64,000 nt of DNA from Rhodanobacter sp. FDAARGOS 1247 (GCF_016889805.1 NZ_CP069535.1:2976001-3040000), one strand, 5' to 3'. Shown: positions 1-9,481, counted from the stretch's first letter. Notes: a model not told the origin generated them from the letters alone. Translations and numbers: made by a program.

Positions 1-1
1 C

Positions 2-1453
2 GCCACCACCGAGATCTTCCAGTCCGGCAACCTGGCCTGGAGCCTGTATCCGCTGCTGTCCGAGGGCGCCACCCACGCGATGGAAATGCACGGCGAGGAA
101 TGGCAGCGCGAGCGTTTCATGAAGCCGATCGTCGAAGGCCGCTGGACCGGCACCATGTGCCTCACCGAACCGCAGGCCGGCTCCGACCTCGGCCTGCTGA
201 AGACCCGCGCCGAACCGGCCGCGGCGGACGCGGACGGCCATGCCGTCTACAAGATCAGCGGCACCAAGATCTTCATCAGCGCCGGCGAACACGACCTCAC
301 CGAGAACATCGTGCACCTGGTGCTGGCGCGCCTGCCCGACGCGCCGGAAGGCAGCCGCGGCATCTCGATGTTCATCGTGCCGAAGTTCAAGCTCAACGCT
401 GACGGCACGCCGGGGATGCGCAACACCGTGGCCGCCGGCGCGATCGAGCACAAGATGGGTATCCACGCCTGCTCCACCTGCGTGATGAACTTCGACGGTG
501 CCGAGGGCTACCTGATCGGCAAGCCGCACAAGGGCCTGGCCGCGATGTTCACCATGATGAATGCGGCGCGCCTTTCGGTCGGTGTGCAGGGCCTGGCATT
601 GGCCGAGCGTGCGCTGCAGAACAGCCTCAACTACGCCCGCGAACGCCTGCAGTCGCGCTCGCTGTCGGGCGCGAAGTTCCCCGACAAGCCGGCCGACAAC
701 CTGCTGGTGCAGCCGGACGTGCGCCGCATGCTGCTGACCCAGCGCGCCTTCGTCGAAGGCTCGCGCGCGCTGGTGCTGTACACCGCGCTGCAGACCGACA
801 TCGAACATCGCGCCACCGACGAAGCGGCGCGGCAGAAGGCCGGCGAACTGGTCGCCTTCCTGATCCCGATCGCCAAGGGCATGACCACCGAGCTGGCGCA
901 GGAGTGCACCAAGGAAGCGCTGCAGATCTACGGCGGCCACGGCTACATCGCCGAGAACGGCATGGAACAGTTCGTCCGCGACGCCCGCATCATCACCCTG
1001 TACGAAGGCACCACCGGCATCCAGGCCGCCGACCTGCTGGGCCGCAAAATCCTCCAGTTGCAGGGCGTGGGTGCGAAGCATTTCCTGCAGGAGATCAGCG
1101 CGTTCTGCCAGCAGCACAGTGCCGATGCCGCGCTGCGCAACCTGATCGGGCCGCTGGCCGTCGCCACCAGGGAGTGGAGCGACCTCACCGTGAGCCTGGC
1201 CCAGCGGGTGGCGGCCAACCCGGAGGAACTCGGCGCCGCGGCGACCGACTACCTGTACTACTCCGGCTACGTCACCCTCGCCTACCTGTGGGCGCGCAGC
1301 GTGGTGGCCACCGAGGCCGGCAATCAATCCGCCGCGTTCAAGCAGGCCAAGCGCGACACCGCCGCGTTCTACTTCGCCCGCATCCTGCCGCGCACGCTGA
1401 TGCACAAGGCGGCGATCGAAGCCGGCGTGGACACGCTGCCCGCGATCGCCTGA
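2..1453 (+). CDS. Acyl-CoA dehydrogenase, C-terminal part (gene begins outside the window)
   Basis: FAD-dependent acyl-CoA dehydrogenase for alpha,beta-desaturation of an acyl-CoA. The reading frame is open from base 2 (FQSGNLAWSLYPLL), so the N-terminus lies upstream and about 483 residues are visible. Seen: the middle-domain motif MCLTEPQAGSDLG, the helical-domain segment EALQIYGGHGYIAENGMEQF, and YEGTTGIQAADLLGRK, which carries the likely catalytic glutamate. The extra C-terminal helical extension of about 130 residues is typical of the long FadE/DmdC-like subgroup. A strong terminator follows, so this is the last gene of its transcript. The exact substrate cannot be read from the sequence. 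Confidence 0.93.
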   Translation, partial: ATTEIFQSGNLAWSLYPLLSEGATHAMEMHGEEWQRERFMKPIVEGRWTGTMCLTEPQAGSDLGLLKTRAEPAAADADGHAVYKISGTKIFISAGEHDLTENIVHLVLARLPDAPEGSRGISMFIVPKFKLNADGTPGMRNTVAAGAIEHKMGIHACSTCVMNFDGAEGYLIGKPHKGLAAMFTMMNAARLSVGVQGLALAERALQNSLNYARERLQSRSLSGAKFPDKPADNLLVQPDVRRMLLTQRAFVEGSRALVLYTALQTDIEHRATDEAARQKAGELVAFLIPIAKGMTTELAQECTKEALQIYGGHGYIAENGMEQFVRDARIITLYEGTTGIQAADLLGRKILQLQGVGAKHFLQEISAFCQQHSADAALRNLIGPLAVATREWSDLTVSLAQRVAANPEELGAAATDYLYYSGYVTLAYLWARSVVATEAGNQSAAFKQAKRDTAAFYFARILPRTLMHKAAIEAGVDTLPAIA

Positions 1454-1479
1454 TCCATCGCAGGCAGTTCAACGACAAG

Positions 1480-1502
1480 GCCCGGGGCGATCCCGGGCTT
1501 TT
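1480..1502 (+). terminator. Rho-independent terminator after the acyl-CoA dehydrogenase
   Basis: A perfect 7-bp stem GCCCGGG / CCCGGGC with loop GCGAT is followed directly by four T residues, 27 bases after the stop codon. Confidence 0.8.
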
Positions 1503-1581
1503 GTCTGTCCGGGGCCGACTTCTCAGAAGTGACCGGATGTGCCCATCCGGGTCAGCTTCTGCTATGCAAGGCCAGCGGGGA

Positions 1582-1812
1582 TCAGACGCCGTCGCCCGCG
1601 ACGCCGTACATGCGCACGTACTGCCTGATCCAGTCCTCGTGGGCCTCGGCGGCCTGCAGCAACTCCAGCGCCAGCGCTGCCTGGGCCGCGGCGATGTGCG
1701 ACGGGCTGCGCGCAGGCCTCGGCGGCGCCTTGGCCACGTGCAATACCGGCACCTCGGCCGTGGCTGCGTCGCTGTCCAGCAGGTAGCTGATGTCGTAGGC
1801 ATGGTCGCTCAT
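1582..1812 (-). CDS. Small hypothetical protein, 76 residues
   Basis: Not recognised. It lies alone on the minus strand between the dehydrogenase terminator and the divergently transcribed hydrolase. The protein starts MSDHAYDISYLLDSD, has a proline/alanine-rich middle (APPRPARSP) and a helical C-terminal half with LALELLQAAEAHEDWIRQYV. No signal peptide or membrane segment is visible. The same frame stays open far upstream through the hydrolase gene, but that is only the GC-rich shadow; the ATG at 1812 is the sensible start. A non-coding shadow cannot be excluded. Confidence 0.45.
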   Translation of the reverse strand: MSDHAYDISYLLDSDAATAEVPVLHVAKAPPRPARSPSHIAAAQAALALELLQAAEAHEDWIRQYVRMYGVAGDGV

Positions 1813-1905
1813 GCCCGGACTGAAGCAACAGTCTTGCCAACTTTCCGGTCGCGATGTGGCGGCGGTGGGTTTACTCTGACGGACATTGACCCCTGGGGAT
1901 TCATC

Positions 1906-3867
1906 ATGACGTCGAATCGGTTCGCTGCGGGCATTCGGCCCGCCCTTTTTGCCATGCTGCTCACCGCGACTGGCCTGCTGCAGGCCACCGATACGGCGCA
2001 GGCGAAATACCCGAACTACCCCAGCGAGACCCCCGCGAAATTCGTGCCGGCCACCGCCAGCTTCGACTACGAGCGGCGCGACGTGATGGTGCCGATGCGC
2101 GACGGGGTCAAGCTGCACACCGTGATCCTGGTGCCCAAGGGTGCCCATCACGCCGGCATCCTGCTGACCCGCACCCCGTACGACGCGAACGCGCTGACCA
2201 ACCTCAGCATGAGCGGCCACCTCGGGCCGGCCCTGCAGGGCTACGACAACGTGGCCGACATCATCGTCGAGGACGGCTACATCCGCGTGGTGCAGGACGT
2301 GCGCGGCAAGTACGGCTCCGAAGGCGACTACGTGATGAACCGGCCGCTGCACGGCCCGCAGAATCCCACTCCGGTCGACGACGCCACCGACACGTACGAC
2401 ACCATCGACTGGCTGGTGAAGAACATCCCCGAGTCGAACGGCAAGGTCGGCACGCTGGGCATTTCCTACGACGGCTTCGAGCCCCTGATGGCGCTGTTCA
2501 ACCCGCACCCGGCGCTGAAGGTGTCGGTACCGATGAACCCGATGGTCGACGGCTGGATGGGCGACGACTGGTTCCACAACGGCGCGTTCCGCCAGCAGAA
2601 CCTGGCCTACATCTACGAGCAGGTCGGCAGCCGCGACAACTCGATCAAGTGGTGGACGAACTACCACGACGACTACGACCTGTTCATGCATTACGGCTCC
2701 GCCGGCGCGCTGGCCGATGCCTACGGCATGCGCCAGCTCGGTTTCTGGAACAAGCTGCTGGCGCACCCGGCCTACGACAGCTTCTGGAGCGACCAGGCGG
2801 TCGACAAGCTGCTCGCCGCGCAGCCGTTGAAGGTGCCGGTGATGCTGGTGCACAGCCTGTGGGACCAGGAAGACATCTACGGCGCACAAGCCGTGTACCG
2901 CGCGATCAAGCCGAAGGACGCCGGCGGCAACATGGTCAAGCTGGTGATGGGCCCGTGGAATCATGGGCAGGAAATCGGGGAAGGCAGCTCGCTGAGCGCG
3001 ATCCGCTTCGGCAGCGACACCGCGAAGTATTTCCGCGAGAAGATCCTGCGCCCGTACCTGGCGCAATACCTGAAGGACGGCGCGCCGAAGGCCGACACCG
3101 CCGCCGTCACCGCCTACCAGACCGGCAGCAACCAGTGGCAGCGACTGGATCGCTGGCCGCTGGCTTGCGCCGATGGCTGCCCCACGAAAAGCCGCCCGCT
3201 GTACCTGGAACCCGGCAGCAAGCTCGGCTTCAACGCACCCGCCGCGGGCGCCGCCTACGACGAATACGTATCCGATCCCGCGCACCCGGTGCCGTTCCGC
3301 GCCCGTCCGATCCAGCCGATCGGCTACGGCACCTTCACCTGGCCGCAGTGGCTGGTCGACGACCAGCGCGAGGCGTCCGGCCGCACGGACGTGCTCAGTT
3401 ACGTCAGCGACGTACTCACCGCGCCGCTGACCATCAGCGGCGCGCCCGAGGTGAACCTGGTCGCCTCGACCAGCGGCACCGACAGCGACTGGGTGGTCAA
3501 GCTGATTGACGTCTACCCCGACCAGGTGGCCTACGAACCGGAGATGGGCGGCTACCAGCTCGCCGTGGCGATGGACATCTTCCGCGGCCGCTACCGTGAG
3601 GGCTTCACCGAGGCGAAGCCGCTCGCCGCCAACCAGCCGCTGTCCTACCGCTTCGCCCTGCCTTCGGCCAACCACGTGTTCCTGCCCGGCCACCGCATCA
3701 TGGTGCAGGTGCAATCGAGCTGGTTCCCGCTGTACGACCGCAACCCGCAGACCTTCGTGCCGAACATCTTGCTGGCCAGGCCGGCGGATTACGTGAAGGC
3801 GACGCAGCGCGTGTACCACGCTCCGACGCAGGCGAGCTTCATCGCGCTGCCGGTGGTGGGCGGCTGA
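1906..3867 (+). CDS. CocE/NonD-family hydrolase (X-Pro dipeptidyl-peptidase S15-like), exported
   Basis: A 653-residue serine hydrolase of the CocE/alpha-amino-acid ester hydrolase family. The N-terminus is a signal peptide (AMLLTATGLLQATDTAQA), implying periplasmic or outer action. The catalytic triad is readable: the nucleophile elbow GISYDG with Ser187, Asp320 in SLWDQED and His353 in PWNHGQ. The C-terminal third is the beta jelly-roll seen in X-Pro peptidases and CocE (FRARPIQPIGYG through VFLPGHRIMVQVQSSWFP). The start at 1906 is supported by GGGGA eight bases upstream. The substrate, an acylated amino acid or ester, is unknown. It appears monocistronic. Confidence 0.92.
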   Translation: MTSNRFAAGIRPALFAMLLTATGLLQATDTAQAKYPNYPSETPAKFVPATASFDYERRDVMVPMRDGVKLHTVILVPKGAHHAGILLTRTPYDANALTNLSMSGHLGPALQGYDNVADIIVEDGYIRVVQDVRGKYGSEGDYVMNRPLHGPQNPTPVDDATDTYDTIDWLVKNIPESNGKVGTLGISYDGFEPLMALFNPHPALKVSVPMNPMVDGWMGDDWFHNGAFRQQNLAYIYEQVGSRDNSIKWWTNYHDDYDLFMHYGSAGALADAYGMRQLGFWNKLLAHPAYDSFWSDQAVDKLLAAQPLKVPVMLVHSLWDQEDIYGAQAVYRAIKPKDAGGNMVKLVMGPWNHGQEIGEGSSLSAIRFGSDTAKYFREKILRPYLAQYLKDGAPKADTAAVTAYQTGSNQWQRLDRWPLACADGCPTKSRPLYLEPGSKLGFNAPAAGAAYDEYVSDPAHPVPFRARPIQPIGYGTFTWPQWLVDDQREASGRTDVLSYVSDVLTAPLTISGAPEVNLVASTSGTDSDWVVKLIDVYPDQVAYEPEMGGYQLAVAMDIFRGRYREGFTEAKPLAANQPLSYRFALPSANHVFLPGHRIMVQVQSSWFPLYDRNPQTFVPNILLARPADYVKATQRVYHAPTQASFIALPVVGG

Positions 3868-4029
3868 CGCGCACAGACTGCGCATCGGACATTCAGGTTC
3901 GGCGCGCCGCAGTTCTCCCGGGGTCGGCGAGGAAGGCAGGCCCTACGGCTTTCTTTTTTCGCCAGTCCGGGTGGCTACGGTCGCTGCATGCCGTTCGCGC
4001 TGGCGAATCCTGCCCTGGCACGAGACGTG

Positions 4030-5034
4030 ATGAAGCAGAGAATCAGGATGATCGCGCGGATGCTGCTGTTCGGCCTGCTCGCCCTGGCCAGCCTGGGTTC
4101 GGGCGCGTGGGGCGCGCTGGCGCTGTGGTACCAGCTGCCGGGCGGCACCGTGGTGAAGATCCTCGGCAGCGTGACCTGGTCGCTGGTGGTGATCGTGCTG
4201 GCAGGTGTCGCGGTCAGCCGCCGCAGCTGGCTTCCGCCGGGAATCTACCTGGTGCTGTACGCGTTGCTGCTGCTCTGGTGGAGCGGCATTGCACCATCCA
4301 ATCTGCGCGACTGGGCCGACGACGTCTCGCGCCCGCTCACGGGCCGCATCGAGGGCAACCAGGTCGTGCTGGACAACGTGCGCGACTTCGCCTGGCGCGC
4401 CGACACCGACTACGACGCGCATTGGGAAACCCGTCGCTACGACCTCGACCACCTCGTCACCGCCGACGCCGTGCTGTCGTACTGGGGCAGCCAGGCGATC
4501 GCCCACGCAATGATCTCGTTCGGCTTCGACGACGGTCGCCACGTGGTGTTCTCGGTGGAGATCCGCCGCGAACGGGGCGAGCAGTATTCGGCGATCGGCG
4601 GCTTCTTCAAACAGTTCGAGACCACCCTGGTGGCGGCCGACGAACACGACATCATCCGTGTGCGCACCAACGTGCGCGGCGAAGACGACTACCTGTACCC
4701 GCTGCGCATGGGCAAGCCCGCGATGCGTGCGCTGTTCCTGTCCTACGTGCACGCCGCCAACCGGCTGGCGACGACGCCGGCGTTCTACAACACGCTCACC
4801 TCCAACTGCACCACGATCGTCTACCACATGGCCCGCCAGATCGAGCCGCGCCTGCCGTGGGATTTCCGCCTGCTGTTCACCGGCTACCTGCCGGAATACC
4901 TGCACGAGGTGGGCGCGGTGGATCGCAGCGTGACGGTGGACGTCCTGCGCGAACGCAGCCGGATCACCGACCGGGCGAGAGGCACGCGGGCGACGGACGA
5001 CTTCTCGCGGGCCATCCGCGAACGCGCGCCGTGA
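4030..5034 (+). CDS. DUF4105 (Lnb N-terminal periplasmic domain-like) membrane protein
   Basis: About 334 residues. Three hydrophobic segments occupy the first 100 residues (MLLFGLLALASLGSGAWGA; SLVVIVLAGVAV; IYLVLYALLLLWW). A DUF4105-type periplasmic region follows with the family hallmark TSNCTT near residue 258 and FSVEIRRERGEQYSAIGGFF. DUF4105 proteins are thought to be inner-membrane-anchored and papain-like, but their role is not established. An alternative ATG lies at 3988; 4030 is preferred because GAGACG precedes it and the hydrophobic segment then starts near the N-terminus. It converges on the RNB gene 18 bases downstream. Confidence 0.82.
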   Translation: MKQRIRMIARMLLFGLLALASLGSGAWGALALWYQLPGGTVVKILGSVTWSLVVIVLAGVAVSRRSWLPPGIYLVLYALLLLWWSGIAPSNLRDWADDVSRPLTGRIEGNQVVLDNVRDFAWRADTDYDAHWETRRYDLDHLVTADAVLSYWGSQAIAHAMISFGFDDGRHVVFSVEIRRERGEQYSAIGGFFKQFETTLVAADEHDIIRVRTNVRGEDDYLYPLRMGKPAMRALFLSYVHAANRLATTPAFYNTLTSNCTTIVYHMARQIEPRLPWDFRLLFTGYLPEYLHEVGAVDRSVTVDVLRERSRITDRARGTRATDDFSRAIRERAP

Positions 5035-5052
5035 TCGACTCGGGAGCCTTGC

Positions 5053-6492
5053 TCAGCTGCCCAGCGCGAAGCGCGTCACCCGCCGGACCGGGTCGGCCTC
5101 GACCAGGCTCACCCGGACGTCAGCTCCCAGCGGCAAGGCGGCGCTGCCGGACACACTGGCCTCGATCGCCGGCTCGCGCACGATCACCGTGCCCTTGCGC
5201 GGATCGTCGCGGGCCACTTCGACGATCGCCCCGGGGAACACTTCGCCCACCCGCGGCGCCAGCACCACGGCTTCGGCCAGGTTGAGCACGGCGCTTTCGT
5301 ACTGGCCGGCGCGATGGCCGGAGGTCTGCATCGTGGCCGGCAGATCTGGCAGCGCGGCCAGCGCCCATGCCGGTACCGGCTGCTTCGCGCACAGCGCTAC
5401 GCAGATCTCGCCGCTGTAGCGGTCGACCAGCCGCCGCAGCGGCGCGGTGGCGTGGGCATACTGCGCGGCCAGCGCCGAGTGCATCGACTGTCCGGGCAGG
5501 GTGCCGTTGAACGCGGCGTAGCCGGCGCCCCGCAGCACGCTGGTGCAGGCGGTGAGCATCGCCACGTGCACGTCGCTGGCAGGGTCCAGCGAGCGGATGA
5601 AACCGGGATAGTCCAGCGCGTCGGGCCAGTCGATGGCCAGTGCCCGCGCCGTGATGCGCAGCCGCGCGATCGCGTGCGGATCGGGCGGCGGCAACGTGCG
5701 CAGGATGCCCACCTTGGCCTGCACCATCAGGTAGGCCGCCGCCATGCCGGTCAGCAGCGAGATCTGCTCGTTCCAATCCTCCACCGCCAGGCGACCGCGG
5801 AAGGCCAGCTTCCACTGCCCGTCTTCCACGCTGACTTCCTGTTCCGGCAGCGGCAGGCTCACGCCGCCCCGCGATACCTCGCGCTGCCGACGCAGTTCGC
5901 CGATCTCGCGCAGCACCGCCCACATCGGGTCGGCCGCACCGGCGTCGATCTGTCGCTGCACGCCTTCGTAGTCGAGCCTGGCCCGACTGCGCACCTTCGC
6001 GCGACGCACGTCGACGGCGATGCCTTCGCCGGTGTGATCCAGCTCGATCGTCCACAACAGCGCGGGACGCAGCTGGTCCGGCAGCAGCGAGGCCGCATCC
6101 TCGGACAGCACCTTCGGGTGTAGCGGAATCTTGCTCTCCGCCCCGTACAGGGTCTCGCCGCGCCGATGCGCTTCCAGGTCGATCGGATCGCCCGCGCTGA
6201 CGAAGGCCGCGACATCGGCAATCGCATAGTGCACGCGGTAGCCGCCGTCGGTGCGCTCCACATGCATTGCCTGGTCCAGGTCCATCGCACCGGCGGGGTC
6301 GATGGTGACCAGGGCGATCTCGCTGCGATCGAGCTCGGGCCAGCGGGGGTTCGCCGCCGCCGCGCTGGCCGCCGCCTCGACCTCCGGCGGAAACGCCGAC
6401 GGCAGTTTCAGGTCGTCCCGGATGTCGCGCATGCCCTGGGCAAGAGCCGGATCAGCGGATGACCGGATGTGGATGCGGCGGGTGGTCGACAT
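5053..6492 (-). CDS. RNB-domain exoribonuclease (RNase II family, compact form)
   Basis: A 479-residue protein dominated by one RNB catalytic domain, which hydrolyses single-stranded RNA 3'-5'. The metal-binding aspartates are visible in IDPAGAMDLDQAMHV, followed by YAIADVAAFV, and the substrate-binding segment is YAHATAPLRRLVDRYSG. It is shorter than E. coli RNase II or RNase R (about 644-813 residues). It lacks obvious N-terminal cold-shock domains and keeps only a short beta-rich C-terminal extension. The ATG at 6492 is chosen because sequence further upstream has no family similarity. It is divergent from the acetyltransferase gene. Confidence 0.88.
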   Translation of the reverse strand: MSTTRRIHIRSSADPALAQGMRDIRDDLKLPSAFPPEVEAAASAAAANPRWPELDRSEIALVTIDPAGAMDLDQAMHVERTDGGYRVHYAIADVAAFVSAGDPIDLEAHRRGETLYGAESKIPLHPKVLSEDAASLLPDQLRPALLWTIELDHTGEGIAVDVRRAKVRSRARLDYEGVQRQIDAGAADPMWAVLREIGELRRQREVSRGGVSLPLPEQEVSVEDGQWKLAFRGRLAVEDWNEQISLLTGMAAAYLMVQAKVGILRTLPPPDPHAIARLRITARALAIDWPDALDYPGFIRSLDPASDVHVAMLTACTSVLRGAGYAAFNGTLPGQSMHSALAAQYAHATAPLRRLVDRYSGEICVALCAKQPVPAWALAALPDLPATMQTSGHRAGQYESAVLNLAEAVVLAPRVGEVFPGAIVEVARDDPRKGTVIVREPAIEASVSGSAALPLGADVRVSLVEADPVRRVTRFALGS

Positions 6493-6646
6493 GGATGACG
6501 CTCCTGCGTGGCGGTTTCGACATCGACGGATGAAGTCCGTGACGACGGGCATTCCCCGCAAGATATACCCATGCCCGGCGGGACTACCACGGCGACGATC
6601 CAGGGTGTAGAAACGGCAAGTCCCGTCCTGCCCGCGATCGACTCCC

Positions 6647-7123
6647 ATGAGCGACTCCACCCTGATGATCCGTCTGGCCGAAGAAGAGGACGATGACTTC
6701 ATCCTCGAACAGGTGCCGCGATTCACGGATTTCACGCTGCCGCCGTGGCGACGCCGCCACGAATGCATCGAGGGCATCCGCAATGACCTGCTGCGCCATC
6801 TGGAAGACCAGCCACCGAACAGCTACCTGTTCGTGGCCGAGGACACCGATGGCGAACGCGCCGGCTTCATCCACCTGCAGCGCACCACCGATTTCTTCAC
6901 CGGACGCAGCAACTGCCATGTCTCGGATATCGCGGTGGCGCCATCGCACGAGGGGCGCGGCGTGGGCAAGCTGTTGCTCGCGCATGCCGAGGCCTGGGCC
7001 AGCGAACACCAGTGCCAGCTGGTGACGCTGGCGGTGTTTCCGGGCAACGAACGCGCCCGCGCCCTGTACGAAGCGGCCGGCTACGCCACCGACCTGCTGC
7101 GGCTGGCCAAGCCGGTGCGCTGA
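6647..7123 (+). CDS. GNAT-family N-acetyltransferase
   Basis: A 158-residue single GNAT domain that transfers acetyl from acetyl-CoA to an unknown amine. The acetyl-CoA-binding motif A is visible as VSDIAVAPSHEGRGVGKLLLAHAEAWA (residues about 90-118). The motif B region LVTLAVFPGNERARALYEAAGYATD follows and is diagnostic. The unusual acidic N-terminus AEEEDDDF precedes the first beta strand. It is divergent from the RNB gene and ends at a bidirectional hairpin shared with sapC. Confidence 0.9.
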   Translation: MSDSTLMIRLAEEEDDDFILEQVPRFTDFTLPPWRRRHECIEGIRNDLLRHLEDQPPNSYLFVAEDTDGERAGFIHLQRTTDFFTGRSNCHVSDIAVAPSHEGRGVGKLLLAHAEAWASEHQCQLVTLAVFPGNERARALYEAAGYATDLLRLAKPVR

Positions 7124-7133
7124 GCACGCATGC

Positions 7134-7161
7134 GAAGAAGCCGCCCGCAGGCGGCTTCTTC
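7134..7161. terminator. Bidirectional terminator hairpin between the acetyltransferase and sapC genes
   Basis: A perfect 12-bp stem GAAGAAGCCGCC / GGCGGCTTCTTC with loop CGCA lies between two convergent genes. T-rich 3' arms (CTTCTTC) occur on both strands. Confidence 0.75.
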
Positions 7162-7188
7162 ATGATCCGGCGCTGATTGCAGCGATGA

Positions 7189-7971
7189 TCAGTTGGTGGT
7201 CTTGCCCGCGGCTTCCTCGGCCTGCTCGCGCACGTCGAGGCGATGGGCGAGGCGGTCGATGTTGGTCAGCGACAGCAGGTGGGCATAGGCCCAGCCGAGC
7301 ACGCCTTCGCGCAGGAATTCGTGGGTGGTCTTCTCGTCCAGCGCGCGCAGTTTTTCCTCGTTGACCACGAACAGGCCATTGAGGTTGATCGACTTGCCCT
7401 GGGCGCCGTCCTTGCCCTGCTTCTGCAGCTGCACGTTGCGCGGCTCCAGCAGCTCATGCTTGTTGAGCTGCTGCATGAACCAGCGCGTGCGCGCCACGTT
7501 CTGCTGGAAGTCTCCCAGGAAACCCACGGCATTGGTCAACAGTTCCGTATCGGTGCCGTCTTCCTTGAACAGACGTTCGCCTTCGGTGGTGTTGAAGCCT
7601 TCGTACTTCTCGTCGAGGAACACGGTGAAGTCATCGCCTTCCTGGCCGGCCGGCTTCTCGGCCAGCACGAACGGATAGCGACGCACGAATGCGGGGACGT
7701 AGGTGTCCGGCGCCCAATGACCTTCGGCGTCGACATAGAGGTTTTCGTTCTGGCGCAGGCCCAGCAGGGCGACCGGGCCGGCGTCGGCGACGCTGGAACC
7801 GGCAAACACGATCAGCATGTCGCGCGCGGCAAGGCCGAACTCCACGCCGGTCAGCGGCACCGAATGGGCATTCATGGCGAACTTGACGTTCGGCACGACC
7901 TTCATGCGCAGATCTTTGTGTTCATTGCGGTTCAGCGGAACCGGATTCTCGTAGAACAGAACTTCAGCCAC
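7189..7971 (-). CDS. SapC-family protein
   Basis: A 260-residue SapC-like protein, beginning with the family signature (V)AEVLFYENPVPLNRNEHKDL and containing FVRRYPFVLAEKPAG and the aromatic-rich middle (FVVNEEKLRALDE). The family is named after a Campylobacter S-layer-associated gene; its molecular function is unproven. A GTG start at 7971 is preferred over 8025 because AGAGG lies about 7 bases upstream and family similarity begins there. No signal peptide is visible. It stands alone, so context gives no pathway. Confidence 0.85.
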   Translation of the reverse strand: MAEVLFYENPVPLNRNEHKDLRMKVVPNVKFAMNAHSVPLTGVEFGLAARDMLIVFAGSSVADAGPVALLGLRQNENLYVDAEGHWAPDTYVPAFVRRYPFVLAEKPAGQEGDDFTVFLDEKYEGFNTTEGERLFKEDGTDTELLTNAVGFLGDFQQNVARTRWFMQQLNKHELLEPRNVQLQKQGKDGAQGKSINLNGLFVVNEEKLRALDEKTTHEFLREGVLGWAYAHLLSLTNIDRLAHRLDVREQAEEAAGKTTN

Positions 7972-8214
7972 GTTGTTCACCTCTGCCCATCGCCGTGCCG
8001 GGTCACCACCAAGCGCCCCTACCAAACCCGGCGTAGGGTCTGTGTTGACTGGCGATCATAACAGTGCTGCGGGCGTCCGGGCGACTGCCCCCGGGAAGGC
8101 GCTGGCGGAGGCCAAGCATGCGGATTGCAACGAAATTGTTCTATGCTGGCCGCAGACTGGCTGCACGCATTGCCTGAACGATCTTTCGACGCCCCTGGCT
8201 GAAGGATGATTTAC

Positions 8215-8820
8215 ATGCTGATGGAAGTGCCAAGTCGCGCCGATATCAACGCGACGCGCGTATTGTCGCTGGACGCCGCCGGCCGCATCCTCGACTGGAT
8301 CAGCTGGCAGGAGGCGGTTTGCCTGTATGTCCGCGATGCGGTGGCCTGGACGCTTGGCGACCCCTGCCTCACCGTCCACGGCGGCCACAATCGGCTGCTG
8401 GGGGCGCAAAGCCTGCTGCAACTCCATCCGATCATCGCCAGCACCGGCCGCTGCCGCGAGCACGCGATTGATCCAGCCCCGGCGCTGACCAACACCGCGC
8501 TGTTCGCCCGCGACCGGCACATCTGCCTGTACTGCGGCGAGCATTTCAGCCGCGCCGACCTCACCCGCGACCACGTCATGCCCATATCCAGGCAGGGCAA
8601 GGACGAGTGGGAGAACGTGGTCAGCGCCTGCCTGGCCTGCAACCTGAAGAAGAGCAACCGCACCCCGCAGCAGGCCAACATGCCGTTGCTGGCGGTACCG
8701 TACCGGCCGAGCTGGGTCGAACACCTGATCCTGTCCAATCGCAACATCCTGGCCGACCAGATGGAATTCCTGGTCAGCCGGCTGCCCCGTGACCGGCGTG
8801 CCATCGCGGAATACGCCTAG
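8215..8820 (+). CDS. HNH endonuclease family protein
   Basis: About 201 residues. The C-terminal half is a zinc-binding HNH domain: CLYCGEHF and CLACNLKKSN supply two CxxC pairs, and the metal/catalytic part is LTRDHVMPISRQGKDEWENV. The N-terminal half (SWQEAVCLYVRDAVAW) is the companion region common in McrA-like stand-alone HNH proteins. The ATG at 8215 is preferred to 8206 because GAAGGA sits at proper spacing before it. Its stop codon overlaps the stop of the convergent gene. Role (restriction, repair or homing) is unknown. Confidence 0.87.
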   Translation: MLMEVPSRADINATRVLSLDAAGRILDWISWQEAVCLYVRDAVAWTLGDPCLTVHGGHNRLLGAQSLLQLHPIIASTGRCREHAIDPAPALTNTALFARDRHICLYCGEHFSRADLTRDHVMPISRQGKDEWENVVSACLACNLKKSNRTPQQANMPLLAVPYRPSWVEHLILSNRNILADQMEFLVSRLPRDRRAIAEYA

Positions 8821-9341
8821 CCTTTCGCCGCGGCTTCACCCTTGGCCTCGCTCTCGCAGGCGCGCGTGGCGCGATTTTCCTTCAGCTCCCGATCGATCTC
8901 CCTGACCTCTTCGCAGGCCTCGCCGGCCTCCTCCCGCTTTTCAGCCTGCCGGTCGGCGCCTTCGCGACGGGCCTGCTGTTCGCGCTGGCTGGCCAGCTTG
9001 CGATAGTTCTCGCGAATGCGCTCCAGCGTTTCCTCGTCGACATCCTCAAGGTCGAGCAGGCTGTTGTGGGCCGCCGTGGCGCGGATCAGTTCATCCAGCT
9101 TGATCTGCAGCGCCGCGCTGTCGCGGTTCTGGCTGTTCTGGATCAGGAACACCATCAGGAAGGTGATGATCGTGGTGCCGGTGTTGATCACCAGCTGCCA
9201 GGTGTCGCCAAAATCGAACAAGGGCCCGCTGGCGGCCCAGATCACCACGATCAGCGCGGCGCACAGGAAGGTTGCCGGCCGACCGGAATGGCGGGCGGTG
9301 GCTTCCGCAAAACGACGAAAGGACTGCGAGAGACTGGCCAT
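8817..9341 (-). CDS. Low-affinity iron permease family protein (Fet4-like)
   Basis: A 174-residue protein with two close transmembrane segments in the N-terminal half (FLCAALIVVIWAASGPLF; TTIITFLMVFLIQN) and the family signature NSQNRDSAALQIKLDELI immediately after. This matches the bacterial low-affinity iron permease family. The C-terminal 80 residues are a charged, probably coiled-coil tail (REQQARREGADRQAEKREEA). Bacterial members are much shorter than yeast Fet4, and iron transport is not demonstrated for them. The start is taken at MASLSQSF; upstream codons have no similarity. Divergent from dxs. Confidence 0.85.
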   Translation of the reverse strand: MASLSQSFRRFAEATARHSGRPATFLCAALIVVIWAASGPLFDFGDTWQLVINTGTTIITFLMVFLIQNSQNRDSAALQIKLDELIRATAAHNSLLDLEDVDEETLERIRENYRKLASQREQQARREGADRQAEKREEAGEACEEVREIDRELKENRATRACESEAKGEAAAKG

Positions 9342-9481
9342 GGAGCGACTTTCCGAAGGGAACCTGACCCAGCATGCAACGCCCGCCGTATGCCGGATGT
9401 GCAGGTTTCGGACCGCTGCCGGGCTGCATTCTTCACGGCTTCGCCCTTGCCCCGCCCCGCCGCTGGGCCAACAATACGCAG

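Noticed and set aside
904..1905. N-terminal extension of the CocE-type hydrolase through the dehydrogenase gene
   Set aside because: It reads arginine/glycine-rich nonsense in the wrong frame of the dehydrogenase. The ATG at 1906 with a ribosome site and signal peptide is clearly better.
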